From Euryarchaeota archaeon UBA171 (GTDB taxonomy: Archaea > Thermoplasmatota > Poseidoniia > Poseidoniales > Thalassarchaeaceae), in contig DANO01000025.1 in NCBI GenBank assembly GCA_002497295.1, positions 53,316 to 117,315 of the forward strand: DNA of 64,000 nucleotides. The letters run 5' to 3'. A program made the translations under genes and the position numbers. Below the pieces are notes generated by a model that ran no database searches, was not told where the DNA came from, and saw nothing but the letters and a program-made list of their open reading frames with translations. Position 1 is the stretch's first letter; the number at the start of each line of letters is the position of its first letter. Positions 41,311-50,944 of the stretch are shown here, piece by piece.

Positions 41311-43245
41311 ATGGTGCGTGTCGGAAGATGGGGTTTACCGACCACTCGTCGCGAAGATCCCCCATATTTCACAAAGAGTCAGATTGTGAAAGTTTTCGAT
41401 CAGGTGGCAATTCTCCTAGAACTCGACGGAGCAAATCCATTCAGAGTAAGGGCATATCAGAATGCAAGCAGAGCCCTTGGGCAGATGAATCGTCATTTGG
41501 TGGATGTCATCGAATCAAATACCTTAACCGATATCAAAGGAATAGGGAAAGGCCTCTCATCTCTAATTGCGGATGTTGTGATGACTGGCGAATGGGGGGA
41601 TATACAATCCCTCTACGACAGAGTCCCGCCAGGCTTAGTTGAGATGGTGGGGATCCCGGGGTTGGGGCCAAAGAGAGCTAGGATATTGTCCAAAGAACTC
41701 GACGTCTCCTCAATAGAGGCTCTAAAATCTGCATGTGAGAACAATCTGGTCGCCTCCTTGCAAGGTTTTGGGGAGAAAAGCCAACAGAGATACCTGGAAG
41801 GAATCGAGCTTTTTCGCAGAAATCAAGGCAGGACTAGATTGGATGTGGGGTTAAGATTCGGCCTGGCTCTAGAAAAGAGAATTTCAGGTATCTCAGGAGT
41901 TGAGAAGGCACAACTCGCGGGAAGCGCCAGACGCAGAAGGGAGACCATCGGAGACCTCGATATCGTAGTGGCAACGCGTCCTGAGAATCGTTCTTCAGTA
42001 ATCCAATCGATACTCGACTTACCCGGGATTGCAGATATCAAAGGTTCTGGCGAGTCAAAGATCAGTCTCATCCTTGAGCAGAGTGTTTTGGATACTTCAT
42101 TCCCAACAGGCAGTATCGACGACGCCCTCAATGAGGCCATTCTTGATCGCTCGGAGGATGCAACCATAGACGCCCAAGTCAGAATCGTATCGCCTGAGAC
42201 ATTCCCATACACCTTAGCATACTTTACCGGCTCAAAAGAGCACAACATACGTATGAGGAAGATTGCAATAGATAACGGGTTAAGGCTCAATGAATTCGGA
42301 CTTATTCCCGAGAAACTCGCTGGGGGCTTGAAGGGTGTAGATGCGGCCAAGCACACGCTCTCATGTGAGAGTGAAGCAGACATATATTCCATGCTCGGTC
42401 TTCAGTGGGTAGCCCCTGAACTCAGGGAAGATATGGGAGAGATCGAGGCGGCTGCGGTGAATGGTATCCCCGACTTAATAGAGTCGGACATGATTAGGGG
42501 CGCACTTCATAATCACACGGTTGCTTCTGACGGCTCTTGCACCCTTGAGGAAATGGCGTCAGCAGCAATGGATTTGGGTTGGGAGTATCTTGGAATCGCA
42601 GAACATTCCCCTGCATTGAATATCGGAGGTCGAAGTATAGGCGTAGATCCGGTCGATGTATCCATTCAGGGCGATATGATTCGCGCATTAAATGAGAAAT
42701 GGGCGGATCGCAATGAAAAGTTCAGGATATTTCATGGCACGGAATGTGACATACTCCCTGACGGAAAGTTGGACTACTCCCCAGATGTTAGAAATCAATT
42801 CCACCACGTAATAGGTTCAGTGCACGCCATTGGCTCTTGGAGATCCCGGGATGAACAGGACAATACTGATGCAATAATCAAAGCAGTCGAGGACCCAACG
42901 TTCACAATATTGGGCCATCCAACTGGCCGTATCCTCCAAGCAAGAGATGGATTCCCTATCGATATGATTCAGATCATTGAAAAGATGGGCGAGATAAACT
43001 CAAATGGCACGCTCAAGGCCATAGAAATCAACGCATCACCATTTCGCCTCGATCTTGATTGGAGGCTCTGCAAGGTTGCCAAAGAAAATGGGGTGCCTAT
43101 TGTGATAAATCCGGACGCACATAGCGCAGAAGGCCTCTCCGATGTCTCATATGGCGTAGACATAGCACGCAAGGGATGGCTTCGCGCAGAAGACGTCCTC
43201 AATACCAGATCCGGAGATGAGTTGGACGAGATCCTTGGAGAATAA
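41311..43245 (+). CDS. polX: Family X DNA polymerase with PHP domain
   Basis: A 644-residue repair polymerase with an exonuclease domain. The N-terminal helix-hairpin-helix region includes NPFRVRAYQNASRAL and GIGKGLSSLI. The polymerase active site is GSARRRRETIGDLDIVV (DxD metal ligands). The C-terminal PHP domain starts at about 397 with LHNHTVASDGS and carries EHSPAL, HGTECDI, HHVIGSVHA, GHPTGR and NPDAHS, so all the metal-binding histidines appear present. Longer than the usual 570-580 residues, partly from about 18 extra residues at the N terminus. Likely acts in base-excision repair with the nth and xth products. Confidence 0.93.
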   Translation: MVRVGRWGLPTTRREDPPYFTKSQIVKVFDQVAILLELDGANPFRVRAYQNASRALGQMNRHLVDVIESNTLTDIKGIGKGLSSLIADVVMTGEWGDIQSLYDRVPPGLVEMVGIPGLGPKRARILSKELDVSSIEALKSACENNLVASLQGFGEKSQQRYLEGIELFRRNQGRTRLDVGLRFGLALEKRISGISGVEKAQLAGSARRRRETIGDLDIVVATRPENRSSVIQSILDLPGIADIKGSGESKISLILEQSVLDTSFPTGSIDDALNEAILDRSEDATIDAQVRIVSPETFPYTLAYFTGSKEHNIRMRKIAIDNGLRLNEFGLIPEKLAGGLKGVDAAKHTLSCESEADIYSMLGLQWVAPELREDMGEIEAAAVNGIPDLIESDMIRGALHNHTVASDGSCTLEEMASAAMDLGWEYLGIAEHSPALNIGGRSIGVDPVDVSIQGDMIRALNEKWADRNEKFRIFHGTECDILPDGKLDYSPDVRNQFHHVIGSVHAIGSWRSRDEQDNTDAIIKAVEDPTFTILGHPTGRILQARDGFPIDMIQIIEKMGEINSNGTLKAIEINASPFRLDLDWRLCKVAKENGVPIVINPDAHSAEGLSDVSYGVDIARKGWLRAEDVLNTRSGDELDEILGE

Positions 43246-43251
43246 CGAATC

Positions 43252-43259
43252 CTCTTATC
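43252..43259 (+). promoter_or_regulatory. TATA-like element for the small membrane protein / nth unit
   Basis: The sequence CTTATCCC is centred about 26 bp before the ATG at 43282, immediately after the polX stop, and would give a leaderless transcript. Confidence 0.4.
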
Positions 43260-43281
43260 CCACCCCTCCTACCAACTTACA

Positions 43282-43482
43282 ATGGGATTCAGTCGAGCAC
43301 TCGTTTTCGCATCCATTATGGTGCTGCCTGCGTTCGTGGCAGGACTGGCTGCATGGATTCTCTTCGGAGGTAGCGAGTCTTGGCAAGATTGGCAGTATCT
43401 AACTTGCTATGCAGTTCCTGGGGCGCTGATTATGTCTGCATTCCTGATGGGATATAGGGGATCTAGAGAGGTAGAGCAATGA
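43282..43482 (+). CDS. Small two-helix membrane protein upstream of nth
   Basis: A 66-residue protein with two hydrophobic segments (about 4-28 and 38-58) and a polar tail ending EVEQ. It is supported by a TATA-like element 26 bp upstream and by an ATGA overlap with nth at 43479-43482, which suggests translational coupling. Function unknown. A different-frame ORF at 43217-43402 is considered its shadow. Confidence 0.7.
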   Translation: MGFSRALVFASIMVLPAFVAGLAAWILFGGSESWQDWQYLTCYAVPGALIMSAFLMGYRGSREVEQ

Positions 43483-44126
43483 GGCGAGCAGAGAAGGCCC
43501 AACGAATCAGTGAAATTCTCGAAAATCTGTACCCAAATACCCCTATACCACTCGATCACAAGGACCCATATACGCTACTAGTAGCAGTCATGCTTTCCGC
43601 ACAGACAACTGATAAAAAAGTGAACGAGGTAACTCCAGGACTTTTCGCACTCGCATCAAAACCAGCTGCAATGGCTTCTCTGGATGTAGGGGACATACAA
43701 TCAGCAATACGGCAAGTAGGATTGGCTCCAACCAAGGCAAAAAACCTCAAGAAAATGGCTGAGATTATCGTCGACAGAGGCGGAGTTATTGAGCCGGATT
43801 GGGACTATCTAGAGTCCCTTCCTGGCGTTGGCCATAAGACTGCAAGCGTCGTTATGGCCCAAGCCTTTGGGGTGCCCGCATTCCCTGTCGACACCCACAT
43901 ACACCGCTTGGCTTCCAGATGGGGCCTGTCCAGAGGCACTACGGTCGAACGAACTGAACACGATCTGAAAGCTATTTTTCCAAAGCCCACCTGGAATAAA
44001 AGGCACTTGCAAATCATCTTCTTCGGTAGAGATCATTGCCCGGCAAGGAGGCACGACCTGTCGGTTTGCATGATTTGTGGTTGGGCCGCTACAAAGAAGA
44101 GAATGAGCGAGGAAATGAGGCGTTAA
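43479..44126 (+). CDS. nth: Endonuclease III-like DNA glycosylase
   Basis: A 215-residue HhH-GPD glycosylase/AP lyase that removes oxidised pyrimidines. The catalytic Lys lies in LPGVGHKTASVV and the Asp in VDTHIHRLASRWG; the early block LLVAVMLSAQTTDKKV is also standard. The C-terminal [4Fe-4S] loop is incomplete: only C-x9-C-x2-C is seen (HCPARRHDLSVCMIC), and the fourth Cys expected about 6 residues later is absent. The cluster may be lost or altered. It follows a small membrane protein gene with a 4-bp overlap and is convergent with the next gene. Confidence 0.93.
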   Translation: MRRAEKAQRISEILENLYPNTPIPLDHKDPYTLLVAVMLSAQTTDKKVNEVTPGLFALASKPAAMASLDVGDIQSAIRQVGLAPTKAKNLKKMAEIIVDRGGVIEPDWDYLESLPGVGHKTASVVMAQAFGVPAFPVDTHIHRLASRWGLSRGTTVERTEHDLKAIFPKPTWNKRHLQIIFFGRDHCPARRHDLSVCMICGWAATKKRMSEEMRR

Positions 44127-44127
44127 T

Positions 44128-44433
44128 CTAAGATCTGAATAACACTATCAGCCCTAGAGTCGAGAATGTCGCCCCTGAAGCAAGGATGAACGGCCTGTAA
44201 CTCTCCAACTTCTCCATATTGTCCCTTGCATCATCGCATCTGCCTTCATCCCAATCGGTAATTTGAGCTATCGTGCCAACAGTCGTGTCGCAGTTTTCTT
44301 CAATCCCCTCCTCATACAGACCGATCGCATAACCGCTACCCGCCCAAGCGAGAAGCAATATTCCACCCACCAGAATCAGGATGACTGAGAACACCTTCGA
44401 CAGTTTGCCCATGCTCGTCCCTCTAGTATCCAT
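44128..44433 (-). CDS. Small membrane protein with Cys-containing loop
   Basis: A 101-residue protein with two membrane segments (about 13-36 and 79-98) and an acidic external loop of about 40 residues containing two cysteines (ENCDT and GRCDD) that could form a disulfide. No family recognised. It starts 3 bp after the SpoU-type methyltransferase stop and is the last gene of the unit nadE, SOUL, methyltransferase, this gene. Confidence 0.7.
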   Translation of the reverse strand: MDTRGTSMGKLSKVFSVILILVGGILLLAWAGSGYAIGLYEEGIEENCDTTVGTIAQITDWDEGRCDDARDNMEKLESYRPFILASGATFSTLGLIVLFRS

Positions 44434-44436
44434 GAT

Positions 44437-45171
44437 TCAAACGTTCTTGCGTCTTTGCCGTAAAGCCTCGGCTGCTACGACTGCTAGCGGGGCTTGAAGA
44501 TTGTATGACGGCACAAAACCCTGCATCGGAATTTTCACTATGGAATCACACTCTTCGAGTAGGTCTGCTGATATGCCATGTCGTTCCCCGCCTATCACGA
44601 GCATACATCGTCCTGTCAAATCGATATCCCATGGCTCTACGTCACCTGAATCCTCAATCCCAATTATGCGATAGTTGTGAGCTCTGGCCAAATCAGAAGC
44701 TTCACGCCAACTCATCCATTTTACGGGTATAAACCGATCTGCTTTCATCGATGCCCTGGAAGATGCCTTTCTCCCATCAGAATTGAGATCGGCATCTACA
44801 AACACAGCAGAGCCTCCACTAACTTCGATGGTTCTAATTGCGAATCCGATATTAACGGGATATTGAGCTCCCGAAAGTAACCAAATTAACTCTCCAGATT
44901 CCATTATTTCGCTAGTCTCCGAAGAAGGATCCCTGTGAAGCAGACCAAGCGCTTCCGGAGGCTCTGAAGTAAATGGCATATTGGCCATCCTCCTAAGATC
45001 ATTCATCGAACCCTCGATGACCTTCAATTCGCGTTTTGATGCTTCTACTAGTAGTCTGTCCAGCGCTTCCGATCGAGCATCTCTCAGGACAAGTATGCGA
45101 GTCACTGGTCGATCTTCATCAATAGCGTTCAAAATAGCGTCCACCCCTGAAATCTTCAGGCTATCCACCAT
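44437..45171 (-). CDS. SpoU/TrmH-type RNA 2'-O-ribose methyltransferase
   Basis: About 244 residues from ATG 45171 (an ATG-less extension to 45195 is possible). A SPOUT knotted methyltransferase acting on tRNA or rRNA. Motif 1 is NIGFAIRT, motif 2 is MLVIGGERHGIS and motif 3 is the KIPMQGFVPSYNLQAPLAVV region, where NLQAPLAV takes the place of the usual LNVSVA, so it is a divergent member. An N-terminal L30e-like RNA-binding region precedes the catalytic domain. It overlaps the SOUL gene stop by 11 bp. Confidence 0.88.
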   Translation of the reverse strand: MVDSLKISGVDAILNAIDEDRPVTRILVLRDARSEALDRLLVEASKRELKVIEGSMNDLRRMANMPFTSEPPEALGLLHRDPSSETSEIMESGELIWLLSGAQYPVNIGFAIRTIEVSGGSAVFVDADLNSDGRKASSRASMKADRFIPVKWMSWREASDLARAHNYRIIGIEDSGDVEPWDIDLTGRCMLVIGGERHGISADLLEECDSIVKIPMQGFVPSYNLQAPLAVVAAEALRQRRKNV

Positions 45172-45709
45172 ATTCACCACCCCTGTCCCATTCAATTGGT
45201 TGAATTATCTCATTTCTGCGCAAAAAAGGGAGGGTTGATGTCGGGTTGTCATAAACCGCCAGTCTAGCTTGCGAATGGGCAACAAGTCCATTATTTTCAA
45301 TCATTGAAAGTAATTTACTTATCATCCTCAAGCTCTTTCTACGGTGAGAAAGGCCTGAGAATTTCAGAACCGCCACAACTTCCCCTTTCACATGAAGTAA
45401 TTCAACCCCCGAGTCAGTAGGTTTTGGAAGATCTCTCATTCTATGCTCTGAAGGCATGGTGAATGCCATAATCGAGGAATCGCCAGATTCCCACATGTGT
45501 ACTGGCGCAGTCATTGCAATATTTCGAGATTCATCATTCCTTCCGAATATATACGACGCAATACGCCTAAACGCTCCAGTTGAATTACGGTAACCCATTC
45601 CCTTGGTAACCACTCTTGCTTGAATTGTATCGACATACCCTCTTATCTCAAAACCATCGTAAGTCTCGATTATTTCGAACTCAGGCTCCTCAAGATTTTC
45701 AGACACCAC
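45161..45709 (-). CDS. SOUL family heme-binding protein
   Basis: A 182-residue SOUL/HBP protein. Diagnostic blocks are FEIRGY near the N terminus, the central GAFRRIASYIFGRND and IAMTAPV, the FTMPSEH segment, and the final basic LPFLRRNEI. Such proteins bind heme or tetrapyrroles; the role in archaea is not established. It lies 22 bp after nadE and overlaps the methyltransferase start, so the three genes are cotranscribed. Confidence 0.92.
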   Translation of the reverse strand: MVSENLEEPEFEIIETYDGFEIRGYVDTIQARVVTKGMGYRNSTGAFRRIASYIFGRNDESRNIAMTAPVHMWESGDSSIMAFTMPSEHRMRDLPKPTDSGVELLHVKGEVVAVLKFSGLSHRRKSLRMISKLLSMIENNGLVAHSQARLAVYDNPTSTLPFLRRNEIIQPIEWDRGGEYGG

Positions 45710-45731
45710 AAAGCAACTCCGGCCGACTAGA

Positions 45732-46505
45732 TTACGAGCTCTTGAGATAAATTGGGATCGGTTTCATCTTGTGGGAGTTGGATTCATGCAGTTTCTGATA
45801 AATCTCTAACACTTCTTTTTGACGATTAGAGAACTCTTCCCACTCAACCCGATCAACTTGTGCCATCGCCCATTCAAGTTCTTCGTAAGTTGCGCCGATC
45901 TGGTCCTCGTCGGATCTACCGTCTGCCCATAATCCGTCGTTTGGAACCGAATTTTGTATATCTTCAATTATGTCCATTTCCTTAGCCAAGGAGTAAACTT
46001 CTGATTTCAATAAATCCGCAATAGGCGAAATATCGACGCCCCCGTCTCCATATTTTGTATAGAATCCCACTCCGAAATCTTCTACCTTGTTCCCCGTCCC
46101 AACCACAATACCCTTTCTCGAACCAGATATGGCGTAAAGTGTGGTCATCCGCAATCTCGCCCTTGTGTTCGCCAACGATAATTCGGATATCTCTAGACCA
46201 GCAAGAGCACCTTCAACATATGAATCATAAGATTCAGTTAAGTCAACCAGATGGCTGCTGACATTAGCCCATCTAGATTCTAGCCATTCTATGTGACGCC
46301 CTGCTAAGTTGTATTGAGACGATTCTTGATGAATTGGCATACTGACTACAATTGTTTCTAATCCAGTTTTAGCACACAATGTCGAAGTAACGGCTGAGTC
46401 GATGCCACCTGAAATCCCCACGACTAAAGTGGATATCTCATTTTCATCAGCATACCTTTTGATCCAATCCGAGATGTCCTCACAGAGCTTTCCCCAATCT
46501 TCCAC
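45732..46505 (-). CDS. nadE: NAD synthetase, ammonia-dependent type
   Basis: A 257-residue enzyme that amidates deamido-NAD to NAD with ATP and ammonia. The PP-loop is VVGISGGIDSAVTSTL (about 26-41), followed by GTGNKVEDFGVGFYTKYGDGG, which holds the NaAD and ATP contacts, and ADLLKSEVYSLAKE. No glutaminase domain, so it uses free ammonia. It is divergent from ileS across a 112-bp spacer and heads a unit with the SOUL and methyltransferase genes. Confidence 0.95.
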   Translation of the reverse strand: MEDWGKLCEDISDWIKRYADENEISTLVVGISGGIDSAVTSTLCAKTGLETIVVSMPIHQESSQYNLAGRHIEWLESRWANVSSHLVDLTESYDSYVEGALAGLEISELSLANTRARLRMTTLYAISGSRKGIVVGTGNKVEDFGVGFYTKYGDGGVDISPIADLLKSEVYSLAKEMDIIEDIQNSVPNDGLWADGRSDEDQIGATYEELEWAMAQVDRVEWEEFSNRQKEVLEIYQKLHESNSHKMKPIPIYLKSS

Positions 46506-46617
46506 GTATTACCTCACGAGGCGACTGCTAATGGACTATTGTACTCGTCCGAGGCATGTGTGAGGGGCCATCCCTCCCGGGGGACATTGAAATCAATTGC
46601 CCGGGTCGAGAGGCCTG

Positions 46618-49600
46618 ATGGAGACTGAGCAGGGAGGCCGCCTAGACCCGGTAGCACTCGAAAATGATCTCATCCGGCTATGGAACGATGAAGATACGTT
46701 CAAACTGTCCATACAAAATAGAAAAACCTCTGGAAAGCCATTCATATTTCTCGAAGGCCCCCCCACAGCAAATGGTAAACCTGGAATCCACCATGTCCTC
46801 TCTCGGCTGTACAAAGACATGGTCTGCAGGTGGAAGACGATGGAGGGGCGAGTAGTCGAGAGGAAAGCAGGGTGGGATACACACGGACTGCCCGTTGAAA
46901 TTGAGGTTCAGAAACGATTGGACTTGATGTCTAATGATGCAATTGAAGCATATGGTATGGAGGCATTCAATGAAGCATGTAAGGAGAGCGTCTGGACCTA
47001 TGAGCAGGCATGGCGCGAGATGACTGAGCGAATGGGTTTCTGGGTTGATATGGATGATCCATACGTGACCCTACACGACAATTACATTGAATCAGCATGG
47101 TGGTCTTTGAAGCAGATGCATGACAAAGGCCTATTGTTCAGAGGCCACAAAGTATTGCCATACTGCCCTCAGACAGGCACCTCATACTCCAGTCATGAGG
47201 TGGCTCTGGGATACAAGGAAGTCTCAGAACCAGCTGTCTTCGTCAAGTTCCAACTCGTTGATGATGAGGCATCCATACTAGCATGGACGACCACGCCGTG
47301 GACATTGCCGGGGAATGTCGGCCTAGCCGTTGGTCCAGACGTAGATTACGTACGTGTTAGAGTCACAGAATCCCCCTCTGGCGCATGGGATGGGAGAGGA
47401 GGCGCAGAGGTGGGTGAAGAGATGATTCTAGCAAAGGATTTGATGGGTAATGTACTTAGACATAAGGTGGAAGTCATATCTGAGATTAAGGGAGCCGATC
47501 TTGAAGGGAAGATGTACCTCTCGCCCTTCCCTGGTGCCATCGATGGAGACAACCATCCAGCTGCCTGGACTGTGGTGACTGCAGACTTTGTGACGACTAC
47601 GGATGGAACCGGAATAGTGCATACTGCGGTTATGTACGGAGAGGACGACTACAATCTCGGAATGAAGGCCGGATTCCCCGCACAGCACACTGTGGATATG
47701 AATGGCCGATTCTTTGATGGAACTCACCCGGAACTCGATGGGAGGTATGTCAAAGAATGCGATGACTCCATCATTAACCTCTTACAATCATCTGGAAAGC
47801 TCTACAGGGAGCATCAGTATGTACATGATTATCCTCATTGTTGGAGGACCGATCATCCGCTGTTGTACTATGCAATGGATAGCTGGTTTGTCCGTATGAC
47901 TGCTGTCAGGGACTCAATAATCAAGCACAACGAGTCCGTTGAATGGGCCCCACCTTCCACAGGAACAGGCAGGATGGGTGAATGGCTCTCCAATTTGAAA
48001 GACTGGGCAATAAGCAGGGAGAGATATTGGGGGACCCCCATACCTGTTTGGATATGCAGTGAGTGCGGTCACGAGCATTGTGTTGGTAGTCGTGGTGAAA
48101 TGGAATCCATGCTGTCTGACGGATCCAATTCGCCCAAAGAGCTGCATAGGCCATATGTAGACAACGTCAAGCTCAACTGTCCATCCGAGGGATGCTCTGG
48201 AGAGATGAACCGTGAGCCCTACGTCATGGATTGCTGGTTCGACTCCGGCTGCGCTTCATTTGCCCAGTGGCATTACCCATTTGAGAATCAGGAAATTTTC
48301 GATTCATCTTTTCCAGTGGATTACATTTGTGAGGCAGTAGATCAGACTCGAGGGTGGTTCTATTCCTTATTGGCAGTCGGAACAACAGTCTTCGATAAAC
48401 CGACTTACAGGAGTTGCCTTTCTCTCGGACACATACTCGATAAGCATGGAAAGAAGATGAGTAAATCAAGAGGCAATGTAGTTGACCCATGGGATCACTT
48501 CAACCTGGAGGGTGCAGATGCGATTAGGTGGTATATGACCACTCAAAGCTCTCCTTGGCAGCCTACAAACTTCGACCCCAACGGAGTAAGGGAGTCCTAT
48601 GCGCGGATGTTCCTGACTCTGTGGAACGTTTACAGATTCCATGCAGACTATGCTGCATTGGACTCATTCAATCGAGCCAGCGAAGATGATGCCCCAGATA
48701 TGTCCGATAGGCCCTCAATCGATCGATGGATTCTTTCTCAAGTTAGCAATATGGCTGACACGGTCGACTCTTTCTTCAGGGCATGGGATTTCCATAAGGC
48801 TGGGAGGGAAATCGAACGCTTCATCGTTGACGATTTATCGAATTGGTACGTCAGGAGATCAAGAAGAAGACTCTGGGACGAAGCCGAGAGCGCTGACAAG
48901 GCGGCATGCCACCATACTTTGCGAGAAGTCCTCCTAGTCACTTGCAGGATAATGGCTCCAATAGCACCATTCATGCCAGATAGGATACACAGGGACTTGA
49001 CGGGCGCGTCAGTCCATCTTGCAGATTGGCCCTGTGGTTCCGAGGCCTTGGATAGCACATTGCCCCCTCGAGATACAAAATTAGAGTCTCGCATGGACCT
49101 CGCCAGAAATCTGGCAGAGGCTGGTCGTAGAATAAGGGTCGAGTCGTCCCGCAGACAGAGGCTGCCATGCAGAAAAGGTTGGATCGTGGGCGACGCGGAC
49201 ATAGGGGATTTGAAAGACATACTTTCGGAAGAACTCAATGTCGAATCTTTAGAGAATGAAAATGATCTAGAACGATTCCAAAAGATGGAACTCAAGCCCA
49301 ATAGGAAAAGCCTAGGCAGGAAATGTACTTCCGACTTACCCTCTGTTCTCAATGAATTCTCGGAAATCGATCCGGATTCATTCTTGCTCGAAATACAGGC
49401 AGGAATAGCACATCTAGCGGGATATCCGATAGTCATGGATGACGTGGAAATCAGAAGAGTCGAGAAAGAAGGCTTTGCGGCGATGACCGTGGAAAGCGGA
49501 GGCAAAGATGTAACTCTCGTTCTAGACCTGTCTCTGGACGACGAATTGCTATCGAAAGGGCTCGCAAGAGACATAATCCGTCGAGTTCAGGCCAAGAGAA

Positions 49601-49812
49601 AAGAACTCAATCTAAGGATCGAGGCATCCATATCTCTCGAACTATCGCTTTCACAGGACTCGCCCGAATTAGCAGAGGACGATTGGAATCACATACTCTC
49701 TGAAACAAGGTCGATATCGGGACGTAGGTCTGATAATCAATCTCCAATGGAGTCGTCCTTCGAGCTGGATGGATCAGTAGTAGGATTCACAGTCACTCCA
49801 TCCGAGGATTGA
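46618..49812 (+). CDS. ileS: Isoleucyl-tRNA synthetase
   Basis: A 1064-residue class I aminoacyl-tRNA synthetase. The HIGH-type motif is PGIHHVLSR after EGPPTANGK, and the KMSKS loop is GKKMSKSRGN, both in the form of the eukaryote/archaea-like (type 2) enzyme. The CP1 editing domain (TTPWTLPGNVGLAVG) and the long C-terminal anticodon-binding region are present. ATG 46618 is preferred to the TTG at 46597: a TTGAAATC element at 46587-46594 is centred about 27 bp before the ATG, which would make the mRNA leaderless. Confidence 0.96.
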   Translation: METEQGGRLDPVALENDLIRLWNDEDTFKLSIQNRKTSGKPFIFLEGPPTANGKPGIHHVLSRLYKDMVCRWKTMEGRVVERKAGWDTHGLPVEIEVQKRLDLMSNDAIEAYGMEAFNEACKESVWTYEQAWREMTERMGFWVDMDDPYVTLHDNYIESAWWSLKQMHDKGLLFRGHKVLPYCPQTGTSYSSHEVALGYKEVSEPAVFVKFQLVDDEASILAWTTTPWTLPGNVGLAVGPDVDYVRVRVTESPSGAWDGRGGAEVGEEMILAKDLMGNVLRHKVEVISEIKGADLEGKMYLSPFPGAIDGDNHPAAWTVVTADFVTTTDGTGIVHTAVMYGEDDYNLGMKAGFPAQHTVDMNGRFFDGTHPELDGRYVKECDDSIINLLQSSGKLYREHQYVHDYPHCWRTDHPLLYYAMDSWFVRMTAVRDSIIKHNESVEWAPPSTGTGRMGEWLSNLKDWAISRERYWGTPIPVWICSECGHEHCVGSRGEMESMLSDGSNSPKELHRPYVDNVKLNCPSEGCSGEMNREPYVMDCWFDSGCASFAQWHYPFENQEIFDSSFPVDYICEAVDQTRGWFYSLLAVGTTVFDKPTYRSCLSLGHILDKHGKKMSKSRGNVVDPWDHFNLEGADAIRWYMTTQSSPWQPTNFDPNGVRESYARMFLTLWNVYRFHADYAALDSFNRASEDDAPDMSDRPSIDRWILSQVSNMADTVDSFFRAWDFHKAGREIERFIVDDLSNWYVRRSRRRLWDEAESADKAACHHTLREVLLVTCRIMAPIAPFMPDRIHRDLTGASVHLADWPCGSEALDSTLPPRDTKLESRMDLARNLAEAGRRIRVESSRRQRLPCRKGWIVGDADIGDLKDILSEELNVESLENENDLERFQKMELKPNRKSLGRKCTSDLPSVLNEFSEIDPDSFLLEIQAGIAHLAGYPIVMDDVEIRRVEKEGFAAMTVESGGKDVTLVLDLSLDDELLSKGLARDIIRRVQAKRKELNLRIEASISLELSLSQDSPELAEDDWNHILSETRSISGRRSDNQSPMESSFELDGSVVGFTVTPSED

Positions 49813-49837
49813 ATCGTCCCCGTGCTTCCCCCGCCAC

Positions 49838-50920
49838 ATGAAGCAAGTGCTTGAAGGCGTGAAGATACTTGACCTGTCAAGGGTTCTAGCAGGCCCGTAT
49901 GCTGCACAGAATCTCGCAGACTTAGGAGCAGACGTACTCAAGATCGAGGCGCCTTGGGGCGACGATACAAGAGGATGGGGCCCTCCCTTCACGACTGGTT
50001 TTGATGGGGAGGATGTAGCTGCATATTTCCTTTCATGCAATCGTGGCAAGACGATAATTAGGATGAATCTCAAGAAGGATGGCAAAAAACTTCGAGATCT
50101 AGTTGAACAGGCAGACGTAGTCTTGGAAAACTTCCGCCCCGGAACTTTCGATAGATTGGTCGGAGAACTTCCTGATGACACAATACTATGCTCGATATCC
50201 GGATACGGCGCTACTGGACCAAGGTCATCAGAACCAGGATATGACCTATCTTTACAGGCCAGATCGGGAATCATGTCCATCACAGGGGAGGAGGGACGCC
50301 CACCGGTCAAAGTCGGCGTGGCTTGGATCGACGTAATAACGGGCCTTCATGCCACATCTGCCATTCTCGCAGCGCTTCTTCACAGAGAGAGAACGGGTGA
50401 ATCTCAGCGCATAGATATCAGCCTATGGGATTGCGCTATTTCCGCACTTGTTAACCAAGCACAGAACAAGATTGCATCAGGAAAAGAACCAGGACCAATG
50501 GGGAGTGCACATCCAAATTTGGTGCCTTATCGTGCCTTCGAAGCATCAGATGGGTGGTTTGTGCTGGCTGTAGGAAGCGACGCACAATGGCAGCAGATGG
50601 TCGAGATTCTCGAGATAGATTGCCAGGAATCATGGTCTACTAATTCAGGGAGAGTGAAAGACAGAATTGGAGTTGAGAGGACACTGTTCAAGATATTCAA
50701 AAATGACACAAGAAGGCATTGGGAGAATATTTTGGAGGGAATACCTTGCGCGCCAGTAAATACAATCGGTCAAGCAATGTGCGACATACAATCTGTCGCA
50801 AGAGGCGCAGTATGGAGCGTAGAGGGCGTGCAAACCCTGGCAAACCCGCTCAGGGGGATGTCCCTGACGCCTGCAAAGCCCGGACAACCCTCTGAAACCT
50901 CTTTCGATGTGAATATCTGA
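49838..50920 (+). CDS. Family III CoA-transferase (CaiB/BaiF)
   Basis: A 360-residue CoA-transferase or acyl-CoA racemase. Family blocks are LEGVKILDLSRVLAGPYAAQ at the N terminus, LADLGADVLKIE, the central PGYDLSLQARSG (with the catalytic Asp) and HPNLVPYRAF. It moves CoA between carboxylic acids or inverts 2-methylacyl-CoA; the substrate cannot be predicted. Slightly shorter than the usual 390-430. No other acyl-CoA gene is adjacent, although the EMO-like oxidoreductase and hydroxylase in this window would be natural partners. It starts 25 bp after ileS. Confidence 0.92.
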   Translation: MKQVLEGVKILDLSRVLAGPYAAQNLADLGADVLKIEAPWGDDTRGWGPPFTTGFDGEDVAAYFLSCNRGKTIIRMNLKKDGKKLRDLVEQADVVLENFRPGTFDRLVGELPDDTILCSISGYGATGPRSSEPGYDLSLQARSGIMSITGEEGRPPVKVGVAWIDVITGLHATSAILAALLHRERTGESQRIDISLWDCAISALVNQAQNKIASGKEPGPMGSAHPNLVPYRAFEASDGWFVLAVGSDAQWQQMVEILEIDCQESWSTNSGRVKDRIGVERTLFKIFKNDTRRHWENILEGIPCAPVNTIGQAMCDIQSVARGAVWSVEGVQTLANPLRGMSLTPAKPGQPSETSFDVNI

Positions 50921-50944
50921 CATAATCCAATCAGAATTAACCGA

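Noticed and set aside
43217..43402. A 61-residue plus-strand frame overlapping the small membrane protein
   Set aside because: Different frame from the 66-residue protein that has the TATA box, hydrophobic pattern and overlap with nth.
48738..49574. A 278-residue minus-strand frame
   Set aside because: Antisense to ileS and dominated by Ser/Arg; no motif.
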